The position numbers and the translations under genes were made by a program. A stretch of DNA of 64,000 bases from Anaeromyxobacter sp. Lineage in GTDB: Bacteria; Myxococcota; Myxococcia; Myxococcales; Anaeromyxobacteraceae. The stretch spans positions 62,001 through 126,000 of the forward strand of contig JADKCZ010000008.1 of assembly GCA_016718565.1 (NCBI GenBank), in the 5' to 3' direction. Positions 32,773 through 41,434 of the stretch are shown in pieces (within the stretch, counting starts at the first letter, position 1; each line of letters starts with the position of its first letter). The notes beneath the pieces were generated by a model that ran no database searches, was not told where the DNA came from, and saw only the letters and a program-made list of their open reading frames with translations.

Positions 32773-32783
32773 GCCGGGCCGCC

Positions 32784-33401
32784 ATGCTCCTCGCCACCCT
32801 CGCCCTCCCGCTCCTCCTCGCCGCCGCGGCCTCGCCGCAGGCCGCCGTCGACGCCGCCCTGGCGCCGGCGGGGGCGCGCGCCGAGCTGGCCGGGGTGGCG
32901 ACCTCCTCCGGGGCCGGCTGCCGGGCCGAGTCCTGGGAGGCGCTGGCGGCCGTGGAGGCCTCCGGCCGGGCCGCCCTGCGCTTCAGCGGGCGCGACGCGG
33001 CCGGCGCGGCCTGCCAGGGCTACGCCTGGGCCCGCGTCCGGGTGCTGGGACCGGCCGCCGTCACCACCCGGGCCCTCGAGGCCGGCGAGCCGCTGGACGG
33101 CGCGCTGGTGGTCGAGGAGCGCGAGGTGGTGGCCGGCCGGCGCCTGCTGGCCGCCGCGCCGGGCGGGGCCAGCGCGGCCCGCCGCCTGGCCGCCGGGGCG
33201 CCGCTCGACGAGGGCGCGGTGAGGCTCGGACCGGCGCCGGGCCAGCCGATCTCGGTGCGCCTGCGGCTCGGCGCGCTGGTGGTGGAGCAGCCTGGCCGGG
33301 CCCTGCCCTGCCAGCGCGGCCGCGCCTGCGCCCTCCTCCCGTCCGGCCGGCGGGTCGAGGGGCGCTTCCTCGACGGCCACCTCCAGGTGGAGGCCCCATG
33401 A
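32784..33401 (+). CDS. flgA: Flagellar P-ring assembly chaperone FlgA
   Basis: A 205-aa periplasmic protein with a hydrophobic N-terminal signal (MLLATLALPLLLAAAA) and a SAF-type C-terminal half (RALEAGEPLDGALVVEEREV; LAAGAPLDEGAVRLGPA). FlgA helps FlgI polymerise into the P ring. Two Cys pairs may form disulfides (residues about 43 and 77; CQRGRAC near the end). The stop overlaps flgH by 4 bp. Confidence 0.85.
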   Translation: MLLATLALPLLLAAAASPQAAVDAALAPAGARAELAGVATSSGAGCRAESWEALAAVEASGRAALRFSGRDAAGAACQGYAWARVRVLGPAAVTTRALEAGEPLDGALVVEEREVVAGRRLLAAAPGGASAARRLAAGAPLDEGAVRLGPAPGQPISVRLRLGALVVEQPGRALPCQRGRACALLPSGRRVEGRFLDGHLQVEAP

Positions 33402-34078
33402 TGACCCCCCGCCACCCCGCCGCCTGGCCGCTCCTCGGCACCCTGCTGCTGACCGCCTGCGGCAACGGGCACATCGACAAGTACGTGCCCAAGACCCGGG
33501 CCCCCCCGGTGCCGGAGGCCTCGCCCGCCAGCGCCCAGTCGGGCAGCGACGGCAGCCTGTGGCGCGAGGGGCTCTCGGCCTCCAACCTCTACACCGACGC
33601 GCGCGCCCTGCGGGAGAACGACCTGGTGGTGGTGAAGGTGGAGGAGATCGCCGACGCCAAGCGCTCCGCCGACACCGACCTCAACCGCAACAGCCACACC
33701 GAGGCGGCCCTGAAGGCGCTCATGCAGGCCACCGCGCAGTCCTACAGCCTGGGCGGCGGGGTGGACACCACCTTCAAGGGCAACGGCTCCACCGCCCGCA
33801 CCGAGCGGCTCACCGCCACCGTCCCGTGCATCGTCAAGAAGGTGCTGCCCAACGGCAACCTCTTCATCGAGGGGCACCGGGTGGTGCTGGTGAACAGCGA
33901 GGAGCAGCACTTCTACCTCTCCGGCGTGGTGCGCCCCATCGACATCGACCAGGAGAACAGCGTCAAGAGCTCGGTGGTGGGCGAGGCCGAGGTGGAGTTC
34001 ACCGGCCGCGGCGTGCTCTCCGACAACCAGCGCCAGGGCTGGCTGTCCCGCGCCTTCTCCTGGCTCTGGCCGTTCTAG
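33398..34078 (+). CDS. flgH: Flagellar L-ring lipoprotein FlgH
   Basis: FlgH forms the outer-membrane L ring. The 226-aa product has a lipoprotein signal with lipobox LTAC (Cys near residue 21). The conserved L-ring parts follow: SLWREGLSASNLYTDARALR, ENDLVVVKVEE, VLPNGNLFIEGHRVVLVNSE and FTGRGVLSDNQRQGWLSR. It overlaps flgA and is 9 bp before flgI. An L ring implies a diderm envelope. Confidence 0.95.
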   Translation: MMTPRHPAAWPLLGTLLLTACGNGHIDKYVPKTRAPPVPEASPASAQSGSDGSLWREGLSASNLYTDARALRENDLVVVKVEEIADAKRSADTDLNRNSHTEAALKALMQATAQSYSLGGGVDTTFKGNGSTARTERLTATVPCIVKKVLPNGNLFIEGHRVVLVNSEEQHFYLSGVVRPIDIDQENSVKSSVVGEAEVEFTGRGVLSDNQRQGWLSRAFSWLWPF

Positions 34079-34087
34079 AGGCCCGCC

Positions 34088-35254
34088 ATGGACCGCTCCG
34101 TCACGACGCCGCTCACCCCCTCCGCCACCCGGCGCCCTCGCGCCACGGCGCGCGGCGCGGCGCTGGCCATGCTGGCCATGCTGGCGCTGGCCGCGCTGGC
34201 CGCGCCGGCGCCGGCCCGGGCCGCCCGCATCAAGGACATCACCGACGTCATGGGGGTGCGCGAGAACGCCCTCTACGGCTACGGCCTGGTGGTGGGCCTG
34301 GCCGGCACCGGCGACACCGAGCGCATCCTCTTCACCCAGCAGTCGATCGCCGGCATGCTCGGCCGGCTGGGCGTGCGGGTCGACCCCCGCGAGGTGCGGG
34401 CCCGCAACGTGGCGGCGGTGATGGTGACCGCCAAGCTGCCCCCCTTCGCCCGCCCCGGCACCCGCATCGACGTGGCCGTCGCCTCCATGGGCAACGCCCG
34501 CTCCATCGCCGGCGGGGTGCTGCTGGTGACGCCCCTGGCCGGCGGCGACGGCAAGGTCTACGCGGTCGGGCAGGGCTCGGTGCAGGTGGCCGGCTTCGAC
34601 ACCGGCTTCGGCGGGTCCTCGGTGCGCAAGAACACCCCCACCTCCGGCCGCATCTCCGGGGGCGCCACGGTGGAGCGCGCCCTCACGGTGGACCTGGCGG
34701 CCGGCCCCATCACCCTGGCGCTGCGTCGCCCCGACCTGACCACCGCCAGCCGCATCGCCGCCGCCGTCAACCAGCAGGTGGGCCCCGGCACGGCCAGGGC
34801 CACCGACCCGGCCGGCGTGGTGGTGACGCTGCCCGAGGCCAGCAAGGAGGACCCGGTGGGCTTCCTCTCCTCGCTCGAGGGGCTGGAGGTCGAGGCCGAC
34901 CAGCGGGCCAAGGTGGTGGTGTCCGAGCGCACCGGCACGGTGGTGGCCGGCGACGGGGTGCGCATCCGGGCGGTGGCCATCAGCCACGGCGGCCTGCAGG
35001 TGCGCGTCCAGACCACCCCGGTCTTCTCCCAGCCCGGCGCGTTCGGGCAGGGCACCTCGCTGCAGGGCTCGCTCGACCGGGTCAACGCCGCCGAGGGCGC
35101 CACCGGCTCGGTGGCGCTGCCCGCCACCACCACCGTGGAGGAGCTGGCCAAGGCCCTCTCCACCCTGGGGGCCGGGCCGCGCGACCTCATCGCCGTGCTG
35201 GAGGCCATGAAGGCCGCCGGCGCCCTCGACGCCGACCTCGAGGTCCTGCAGTGA
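34088..35254 (+). CDS. flgI: Flagellar P-ring protein FlgI
   Basis: FlgI forms the peptidoglycan-layer P ring. The 388-aa product has a signal peptide ending near ARA (about residue 42), followed by the family start RIKDITDVMGVRENALYGYG and LVVGLAGTGD. Other conserved parts are GTRIDVAVASMGNARSIAGG and the C-terminal GPRDLIAVLEAMKAAGALDA. The stop overlaps the next GTG by 4 bp. Confidence 0.96.
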   Translation: MDRSVTTPLTPSATRRPRATARGAALAMLAMLALAALAAPAPARAARIKDITDVMGVRENALYGYGLVVGLAGTGDTERILFTQQSIAGMLGRLGVRVDPREVRARNVAAVMVTAKLPPFARPGTRIDVAVASMGNARSIAGGVLLVTPLAGGDGKVYAVGQGSVQVAGFDTGFGGSSVRKNTPTSGRISGGATVERALTVDLAAGPITLALRRPDLTTASRIAAAVNQQVGPGTARATDPAGVVVTLPEASKEDPVGFLSSLEGLEVEADQRAKVVVSERTGTVVAGDGVRIRAVAISHGGLQVRVQTTPVFSQPGAFGQGTSLQGSLDRVNAAEGATGSVALPATTTVEELAKALSTLGAGPRDLIAVLEAMKAAGALDADLEVLQ

Positions 35255-36009
35255 CGCTGCGCCTCGCCGACGCGGCCCCGCCCGCCGCCGACCCGCGCCT
35301 GGCCGAGGCGTCGCGGGCGCTCGAGTCGATGCTCATCAAGCAGATCATCTCCTCGAGCGGCGCCTTCAAGGGCGGCGAGTCGGCCGGCTCCACCGTGCGG
35401 GCCGACCTCTTCGCCTCCACCCTGGCGGACGCGGTGGCCGGTGCCGGCGGGCTGGGCATCGCCGACCAGCTGACCCGGTCGCTCACGCCCGGCGGCGACC
35501 TGCCGGGGTCCCGGCCGTCCCAGCTCGGCGCCCCCTCCCCGCTGGCCCACCGGCCCACCACCGACCCCACCGCCAACGCCCGCGAGGCGCTGGCCCTGCC
35601 GGTGGCCGGCCGCCTCACCAGCTCCTACGGCCCCCGCCGCGACCCGTTCACGGGTGCGACCGAGACGCACACCGGCCTGGACGTGGGCGCACCGGAGGGG
35701 ACACCCATCCGCGCCCCCGCGCCAGGCCTGGTGCTCTCGGCCGGACCGCGCGGCGGCTACGGCAACGCGGTGGAGATCGACCACGGCAACGGCCTGGTCA
35801 CGCTCTACGGTCACGCCGCCGAACTATTGGTTTCCACAGGTGATTCTGTCGTGCCGGGGCAGGAGATCGCCACGGTCGGTTCGTCGGGGCGGTCGACCGG
35901 GCCCCACCTCCACTTCGAGGTACGTGTGGGTGGGCGGCCGGTCGATCCGCAGGTTGCACTTAAGAAGTACGGCCTCCGTGCCGAAGGGTCGGATGGGAGC
36001 GGACCCTGA
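35251..36009 (+). CDS. flgJ: FlgJ-type rod-binding domain fused to M23 peptidase
   Basis: The 252-aa product joins two parts. Residues about 10-75 look like the FlgJ rod-capping domain (EASRALESMLIKQIISSSGA; LFASTLADAVAGAGGLGIAD). After a Pro/Thr linker, residues 125-250 form an M23 (LytM) endopeptidase with the zinc ligands in THTGLDVG and HLHFEV intact. In enterobacteria FlgJ carries a glucosaminidase instead. It probably opens peptidoglycan for the rod. The GTG at 35251 overlaps flgI. The 3' end carries the flgM promoter. Confidence 0.85.
   Translation: MTLRLADAAPPAADPRLAEASRALESMLIKQIISSSGAFKGGESAGSTVRADLFASTLADAVAGAGGLGIADQLTRSLTPGGDLPGSRPSQLGAPSPLAHRPTTDPTANAREALALPVAGRLTSSYGPRRDPFTGATETHTGLDVGAPEGTPIRAPAPGLVLSAGPRGGYGNAVEIDHGNGLVTLYGHAAELLVSTGDSVVPGQEIATVGSSGRSTGPHLHFEVRVGGRPVDPQVALKKYGLRAEGSDGSGP
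35961..35987 (+). promoter_or_regulatory. Sigma-28 promoter of flgM-flgN-flgK-flgL
   Basis: TAAG, 15 bases, GCCGAAGG lies inside the last codons of the flgJ/M23 gene. The flgM ATG at 36025 is about 32 bp after the expected start. It makes the anti-sigma gene a target of its own sigma factor. Confidence 0.65.
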
Positions 36010-36024
36010 CCGCAGGAGGAAGCC

Positions 36025-36330
36025 ATGAAGGTCAAGGACGCCAGTGAGCTGAGAGGTATCGAGGCGAATCGTCCTCCGGAGCCGAAGAAGGCACCGGCGC
36101 GAAGCTCGTCCGCGGCTGCGGACAAGGTGAGCACCGAGGTCAAGGCCCAGGTGGACGCGGCGGCAAACGCCGCACGGCAGGCGGTCGGCAACGACCGGGC
36201 CGTGCGACTGGATGCGATCGAGGCGGCCATCCGCCAAGGCGCGTTCAAGCCGGATCCGAACCGGATCGCGCAGCGCATTCTCGAGGATGCCGAGCTCACG
36301 GCGAAAATCCAGGCGCTGCTGAAGCGCTGA
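36025..36330 (+). CDS. flgM: Anti-sigma-28 factor FlgM
   Basis: FlgM binds and holds FliA until it is exported through the finished hook. The 101-aa product has a disordered charged N-terminal half and the conserved C-terminal helices (RAVRLDAIEAAIRQGAFKPD; RIAQRILEDAELTAKIQALL), as in the FlgM family. AGGAGG lies before the ATG. It is 15 bp after the flgJ/M23 gene and upstream of flgN. GC content is somewhat lower here than around it. Confidence 0.9.
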   Translation: MKVKDASELRGIEANRPPEPKKAPARSSSAAADKVSTEVKAQVDAAANAARQAVGNDRAVRLDAIEAAIRQGAFKPDPNRIAQRILEDAELTAKIQALLKR

Positions 36331-36351
36331 TGACGTGAGCCGGAGGATGTC

Positions 36352-36831
36352 ATGCTCGAGGAAGCCCTCGCCACCGCACATGATCTGCGGTGCGCCCTGG
36401 AACGGGAGGTCACACGCGCCCAGCGTGAGCGGGAGGTCCTGAGGACCCTCGACTCCGACCAGCTCTTCGCGGGCGCCTCGGCGCGCGCCACCTTCAACGC
36501 CGAGGTGGCCCGGCTCGAGTCGGCCCTGGCCGCCGCGCTGTCGCGAGCCGCCGGCGCCATGGGCCTCTCCGAGGTCACCATCCACCGGCTGGCCCTGCGG
36601 GCCCCGGAGGGGGCGGCCCAGCTCTCCCGGGCGCTGGCCGACATCCGGGCGCTGGCCGGGGCGCTGGCCGAGCTCGACCGGCTCAACCTCATGCTGGCGG
36701 GGCGCGCCCTGGCCTGCGTGCAGGGCTACCTGACCGCCCTCAACCCCGCGCCCACCGCCTACGATCGGCGCGGCGCCCGCACCGGGTCGCCGGCGCACCC
36801 GCCCCTCACCGTCCACTCCAGCAAGGTCTAG
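36352..36831 (+). CDS. flgN: FlgN family export chaperone
   Basis: A 159-aa helical protein placed between flgM and flgK, where FlgN, the chaperone of hook-filament junction proteins FlgK and FlgL, normally lies. The N-terminal helix (LEEALATAHDLRCALEREVT) and the C-terminal LDRLNLMLAGRALACVQGYL, followed by a disordered tail ending in SSKV, match the family plan. Sequence conservation in FlgN is low, so context carries weight. Confidence 0.8.
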   Translation: MLEEALATAHDLRCALEREVTRAQREREVLRTLDSDQLFAGASARATFNAEVARLESALAAALSRAAGAMGLSEVTIHRLALRAPEGAAQLSRALADIRALAGALAELDRLNLMLAGRALACVQGYLTALNPAPTAYDRRGARTGSPAHPPLTVHSSKV

Positions 36832-36839
36832 GGGCCGCC

Positions 36840-38249
36840 ATGTCCGATCTCCTCGCGATCCTGTCCCAGGGCGCGGCGAGCCTGGCTGCCCAGCGGGCCG
36901 CCGCCGCCACCGCCTCGCACAACCTCCAGAACGCCAACACGCCCGGGTACGCGCGCCAGCGCGCCACCGTGGCGACCACCCTCCCCGCCGACCGCTCCGG
37001 CAACGCCTGGATCGGCCGCGGCTCGGTGCTGCAGGGCATCTCCCAGGCCCGCGACCGCTTCCTGGAGGCGCAGATCCCGGCCCAGCTCGGGCTCACGGCC
37101 CGCGCCGCCGCCGCCTCGGCCGCCCTCGGGTCGGTCAGCGCGCTCGACCCCAACACGGTGGGCAACCTGGGTGACTCGCTCTCCAACTTCTACGCGGCGC
37201 TGCGCGCCTCGGCCCAGAGCCCGGCCGACGCCGGCCTGCGCCAGGCGGCCGTGACCGCCTCCCGGTCGCTGGCGCTTGGCTTCCAGCGCACCCGCGGCGG
37301 CCTGGAGGAGGCCCGCGCCGGCGTGGACGCCCAGCTGGCGGGCACGGTCGTCGAGGTGAACGGCCTGGCCCAGCAGGTGGCCGACCTCAACGGCCAGGTG
37401 CGCACGGCGCGGGTCGGCGGCGCCGAGCCCAACGACCTGCTGGACGCCCGCCAGAAGGCGGTGGACCGGCTGGCCGAGCTGACCGGCGTGGCGCCGGTGG
37501 CCACCTCGGAGGGCGACGTCTCGCTCTTCCTGCCGGGCGGCTCGGCGCTGGTGTCCGGCCTGCAGGCCAGCACCCTGGCCACCCAGGTGGACCCCGCCAA
37601 CGGCGGGCACCTGGCGCTCCGGCTGGTGGGCGCCAGCGGGGCCGCCCTGGCCTTCACCGGCGTGGGCGGCGAGCTGGGCGGGGCGCTCGACGCCCGCGAC
37701 GGCGCCCTGCGGGCGGCCGTCACCGCGGTGGACACCCTGGCCTGGGACCTGGCCAGCCGCGTCAACGCCGTCCACCAGGCCGGCTACGGCCTGGACGGCA
37801 CCACCGGCGACGCCCTCTTCACCACCGGCGCCACCCTGGACGGCGCCGCCGCGCGGCTGGAGATCAACGCCCTGGTCCTGGGCGATCCGCGCCGGCTGGC
37901 CGCCGCCGCCGCCGCCACCGGCCCCACCTCGGCCGCCCCGGGCGACGCCACCAACCTGCAGGCGCTCATCGCCACCGAGCGGGCGGCCCTGGGCAACGGC
38001 CTCGACGCCGTGGCCGGGCTCGCCAAGCTGACCAGCGACTTCGGCGCCGCCGCCCGCTCCGCGTCGGCGCTGGCGGAGCACGAGGCGGCCCTCACCGACA
38101 ACCTGGTGCAGCGCCGCGAGGCGGTCAGCGGGGTCTCCATCGACGAGGAGCTCATCGAGCTGCAGAAGGCGCAGAAGGCCTTCGAGGCCATCAGCAAGGT
38201 CATCCAGGTGTCGAGCGAGATGTTCGACACGCTGCTGTCGCTCAAGTAG
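36840..38249 (+). CDS. flgK: Hook-filament junction protein FlgK
   Basis: FlgK (HAP1) joins hook and filament. The 469-aa product starts MSDLLAILSQGAASLAAQRA with the rod/hook signature ATASHNLQNANTPGYARQRA. The FlgK middle includes LNGQVRTARVGGAEPNDLLD and RQKAVDRLAELTGV, and the C-terminal end is VSIDEELIELQKAQKAFEAI. It is 8 bp after flgN and 9 bp before flgL. Confidence 0.95.
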   Translation: MSDLLAILSQGAASLAAQRAAAATASHNLQNANTPGYARQRATVATTLPADRSGNAWIGRGSVLQGISQARDRFLEAQIPAQLGLTARAAAASAALGSVSALDPNTVGNLGDSLSNFYAALRASAQSPADAGLRQAAVTASRSLALGFQRTRGGLEEARAGVDAQLAGTVVEVNGLAQQVADLNGQVRTARVGGAEPNDLLDARQKAVDRLAELTGVAPVATSEGDVSLFLPGGSALVSGLQASTLATQVDPANGGHLALRLVGASGAALAFTGVGGELGGALDARDGALRAAVTAVDTLAWDLASRVNAVHQAGYGLDGTTGDALFTTGATLDGAAARLEINALVLGDPRRLAAAAAATGPTSAAPGDATNLQALIATERAALGNGLDAVAGLAKLTSDFGAAARSASALAEHEAALTDNLVQRREAVSGVSIDEELIELQKAQKAFEAISKVIQVSSEMFDTLLSLK

Positions 38250-38258
38250 GAGGCCCCC

Positions 38259-39143
38259 GTGCGCGTCACCGACAGGATGCTCTACGACCGCACCGCCCGC
38301 GACGGCGGGGCGGCCAGGTCCCGGCTGGAGGCGGCCATCGCCACGGCCTCCACCGGCCAGCGGCTGGTCCACCCGGGCGACGACCCGGCCGGCGCCGGCC
38401 TGGTCACCCAGCACCTGGCCGCCCTGGCCCGGAGCGAGGCCATCGGCGCCGCCGCCGGGCAGGCCAGCGACGAGCTGGCGGCGGTGGACACCGCCCTCAA
38501 CGACGTCACCAACGCGCTGGCGCGCGTCCGCGAGCTGGCCACCCAGTTCGCCAGCGCCGGCTACTCCGCCGAGCAGCGCGCCTCGGCGGCCGGCGAGGTC
38601 CAGTCGCTCTTCGACCACGTGGTGGCCGCGCTCAACAGCCGGGTCGGCAACCGCTACATCATGGGCGGCACCCTCGACGGCACGCCGCCCTTCGACAGCG
38701 GCGGGAACTACCTGGGCGACGCCGGGCTGCGCCAGCTGGAGATCGCGCCCGGCGTGCTGGAGGCCACCAGCGTGCGGGCCGACGTGGCCATGAAGGGCGT
38801 GGGCGGCGGGGTCGACGTCCTGGGCACCATGGGCGCGCTCCTGGCGGCGCTGCGGACCAACGACCAGCCCGGCGTGGCGGCCACGCTCACCGGCCTGGTG
38901 GCCGCCACCGACCAGGTGTCGGTGGCCCGCACCCAGGCCGGCAACGCCATGGCCACCTTCGACCTGGCGGTGCAGGTGAACCGGGTGGCCCGCGACGACG
39001 CCACCACCCGCGCCGCCCACCTCACCGACGCCGACGCCATCGAGGCCAACACCGAGCTGGCGCTGGCGCAGCGCGCGCTGGAGGCCTCGCTCACCGCCAC
39101 CTCGTCCGGCTTCAAGCTGACGCTGCTCAACTACCTGAAGTAG
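38259..39143 (+). CDS. flgL: Hook-filament junction protein FlgL
   Basis: FlgL (HAP3) is the second junction protein and is flagellin-like. The 294-aa product begins with a GTG: MRVTDRMLYDRTARDGGAAR. It has the flagellin-type N-terminal helices (TGQRLVHPGDDPAGAGLVTQ; RVRELATQFASAGYSAEQRA), the marker GNRYIMGGTLDGTPPFD and a C-terminal flagellin helix. The stop is 3 bp before the next gene. Confidence 0.94.
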   Translation: MRVTDRMLYDRTARDGGAARSRLEAAIATASTGQRLVHPGDDPAGAGLVTQHLAALARSEAIGAAAGQASDELAAVDTALNDVTNALARVRELATQFASAGYSAEQRASAAGEVQSLFDHVVAALNSRVGNRYIMGGTLDGTPPFDSGGNYLGDAGLRQLEIAPGVLEATSVRADVAMKGVGGGVDVLGTMGALLAALRTNDQPGVAATLTGLVAATDQVSVARTQAGNAMATFDLAVQVNRVARDDATTRAAHLTDADAIEANTELALAQRALEASLTATSSGFKLTLLNYLK

Positions 39144-39146
39144 GCC

Positions 39147-41384
39147 ATGGAGCTCAGGACGCTCAGCCCCCCGCCCCCGGGCCGCGCCCCGGCGGTGGCC
39201 TCGCTGCGGCGGGAGCTGACGGCGCTCTTCCGCTGGCGCACCCGCTGGCTGCCGACGGTGGCCCCGGCGCGCGCCGTGCGGGCGGCCCGCCTGCTCCCGG
39301 TGCTGCTGCACGCCAGCTACGACCGGCCGCGCCTGCGCGAGGAGGCCCCGGGGGTGGCCGGCCTGCGCTACCGGCGCAGCTGGTCGCAGCTGTCGCGCGA
39401 CTTCGACCTGCCGCCGCCCTTCAAGGCGCAGCGGGGCGCGCCGCTGGTGGAGGCGGTGCTGGTGGTGCCCGGCGCCCACGGGCTGGAGGCCACCGTGCTG
39501 GTGGCCGGCGGGCTCCGGGCGGCCGACCTGGAGTGGGTGGCGGAGCGCGCCGAGATGGCCGCCGCCCTGCTGGCCGGCGCCGGGGCGCGGCTGCCGGTGC
39601 AGGTGCTCGACGCCGCCGCGCTGGCCCGCGACGGCGACGCCATCGCGCGGCTGGCGGTCTTCGGGGCGCTGGTGGGCGGCCGCCTCTCGGCCGCGGCCTG
39701 GGGCGCGCTGGAGGTGGCCTCGCGCCGGCCCGTCGAGCCGGCCACCCTGACCCTGCTGGCCATGTCGGCGCCGGCGCCGCTGGCCGCGCTCTCGCTCACC
39801 CTGCTGTGCGGGGCCCCGGCCCCCTCGCCGCTGGAGGTGGCCGGCCGCCTGCTCGGGCAGGGGATCCTGGCCAAGCGCCTGGCCGACCCGGAGGAGTTCT
39901 GCGCCCGCTGGGCCGCCGAGGCCACGGCCCACCGGGCCGCCCTGCTCTCGGCCCTCGCCCTGTGCCGGCCGCGCGCCGATCGGCCCGCCGCGGTGCTGGA
40001 CGCCGGCCAGGTGCTCTCCCTGGGTGGGGAGCTGGCCCTGGCGGCCGCCCGGGCGGTGCGCCGCGCCCGGCGCCTCGGCCTCGACCCGGCGCTCACCGCC
40101 GCCTGGCGCGAGGCGGTGGGGGCCAGCCTGCCGCGCGCCCTGCAGCCGGCGCTGGGCGCCCGCCTCTCCGCCAACGGGCCGCTGCGCACCGCGCTCGGGC
40201 TGGCCGGCGACGTGCACGAGGTGCGGCTCCCCTCCGGCACCGTGCTGGGGCGCGGCGGCACCCCGGTCCAGGCCCGGGTGCGGGCCCTCTCGCTGCTGGC
40301 CTCGGCCGCGCTCGAGCCGGTGCTGGAGCACGCCGAGCCGCCCTGGCGCGCCCTGGCCGCCCGCCTGGCGCAGCGGCGCGAGCGCCCCACCCTGCTGCTG
40401 GTGGTCGAGCCGGCCTTCCCCTCCGGGCCCCCCTTCGACCCGCTCAACCGCGGGCCGGGGCGCGCCCTCGGCTTCCCCGGGGCCCTGGAGGTCTGGCTCC
40501 GCCCGGGCCGGCGCCCCAGCGGGCGGGTGGTCAGCGGGGAGCAGGCGGTGGTGCGGCTGGTGCGCGAGGTCCAGGCCGGCCACGCGGTGGAGGTGGTGGC
40601 CTCCCGCAGCGAGGCCCAGCCGGTGGCGGCCCGCCTGGCCCAGGTGGCGGCCCTGCTGCGCGACGCGCCGCCGCGCACCCAGGTGGCGCTGGAGGCCGGC
40701 GGGCGCGTGCTCCTGCCGCGCGCCGGGCGCCTGCTGCGCTTCCCGCTCGACCGCTTCCTGGCCCGCCCGCGGATCTTCCTGCCCGACCCCGACGCGCCCG
40801 ACCTGACCCTCTCGCCGGGCGAGCGCCGCCCGGTGGGGCTGTCGGCGCCCGGGCTCATCGAGTGCCGCGCCTCGCTGGTCGACGACCAGCGCGCCTCGCT
40901 GCTGTACGCCGACGCCCGCGGCGGCCAGTTCCGCGAGGTGGTCTTCCTGACCGAGCTGGAGGAGCACCTGGGCGACTCGCGCGCCGTGCTGCAGCAGTCC
41001 GACCCGCACTCGCTGCTGGCGGTGCGCCTCTCCGACGACGTCGAGCCGGCGCTGCGGCGGGTCGGCCGCACCGGCCCGGCCGTCCCCCTGGCGGTGCGCG
41101 GCCAGCTTCCCTTCGACCTGCAGGTGGACCTGGGCGGGCTGCGCTACGGCGGCACCAGCAGCGGCGCCAGCTGGCAGGAGGCGGCCCGGGCGGTGGTGGC
41201 CCGCTGGCCGCGCACCGGCGAGGCCCGCCTGAGCGTCAACGCCGTGACGGTCCAGGCCGGCGGGCGGCGCGCCGTCGGCCTGATGGCGCTGTATGTGCGA
41301 AGAATCGCACTTCGTCGCCTTAAGTTTTTCGTGGTGCGCGAGCTCCAGGCCTTATCTGCCGGGCAGCATGTGCCGAGGACATGA
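39147..41384 (+). CDS. Unrecognised 745-aa protein between flgL and fliC
   Basis: I do not recognise this family with confidence. It is soluble by eye: no signal peptide or clear membrane helix, and rich in Ala, Arg and Leu. It starts 3 bp after flgL, so it is probably co-transcribed. A short N-terminal stretch (ARLLPVLLHASYDRPRLREE) and the following helix/strand order (ADLEWVAERAEMAAALLAGA, then LPVQVLDAAALARD) recall the N-terminal region of class I adenylate cyclases. However, the catalytic Gly-Ser and SDxDxW residues are not seen. The C-terminal third has a repeated strand pattern (IECRASLVDDQRASLLYADA; REVVFLTELEEHLGD). The end overlaps the fliC1 promoter region. Late flagellar or regulatory roles are both possible. 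Confidence 0.6.
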   Translation: MELRTLSPPPPGRAPAVASLRRELTALFRWRTRWLPTVAPARAVRAARLLPVLLHASYDRPRLREEAPGVAGLRYRRSWSQLSRDFDLPPPFKAQRGAPLVEAVLVVPGAHGLEATVLVAGGLRAADLEWVAERAEMAAALLAGAGARLPVQVLDAAALARDGDAIARLAVFGALVGGRLSAAAWGALEVASRRPVEPATLTLLAMSAPAPLAALSLTLLCGAPAPSPLEVAGRLLGQGILAKRLADPEEFCARWAAEATAHRAALLSALALCRPRADRPAAVLDAGQVLSLGGELALAAARAVRRARRLGLDPALTAAWREAVGASLPRALQPALGARLSANGPLRTALGLAGDVHEVRLPSGTVLGRGGTPVQARVRALSLLASAALEPVLEHAEPPWRALAARLAQRRERPTLLLVVEPAFPSGPPFDPLNRGPGRALGFPGALEVWLRPGRRPSGRVVSGEQAVVRLVREVQAGHAVEVVASRSEAQPVAARLAQVAALLRDAPPRTQVALEAGGRVLLPRAGRLLRFPLDRFLARPRIFLPDPDAPDLTLSPGERRPVGLSAPGLIECRASLVDDQRASLLYADARGGQFREVVFLTELEEHLGDSRAVLQQSDPHSLLAVRLSDDVEPALRRVGRTGPAVPLAVRGQLPFDLQVDLGGLRYGGTSSGASWQEAARAVVARWPRTGEARLSVNAVTVQAGGRRAVGLMALYVRRIALRRLKFFVVRELQALSAGQHVPRT
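41353..41379 (+). promoter_or_regulatory. Possible sigma-28 promoter of fliC1
   Basis: TATC, 15 bases, GCCGAGGA resembles the other late promoters but with a weaker -35. Another TAAG with a T run (41321-41329) lies upstream without a matching -10. The fliC1 ATG is at 41435. Confidence 0.42.
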
Positions 41385-41434
41385 GTGAGGGCGACCACAC
41401 CGTTCGCCCCACCTGACCCCAAGGAGATTCAGTC

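Noticed and set aside
36828..41009. Long minus-strand open frame across flgK, flgL and the 745-aa gene
   Set aside because: Same antisense effect; no family motifs, biased composition, and opposite to clear flagellar genes.
41319..41345. CTTAAG with T run upstream of fliC1 as a sigma-28 promoter
   Set aside because: No GCCGA-type -10 occurs at 15 bases; the site 30 bp downstream fits better, though weakly.
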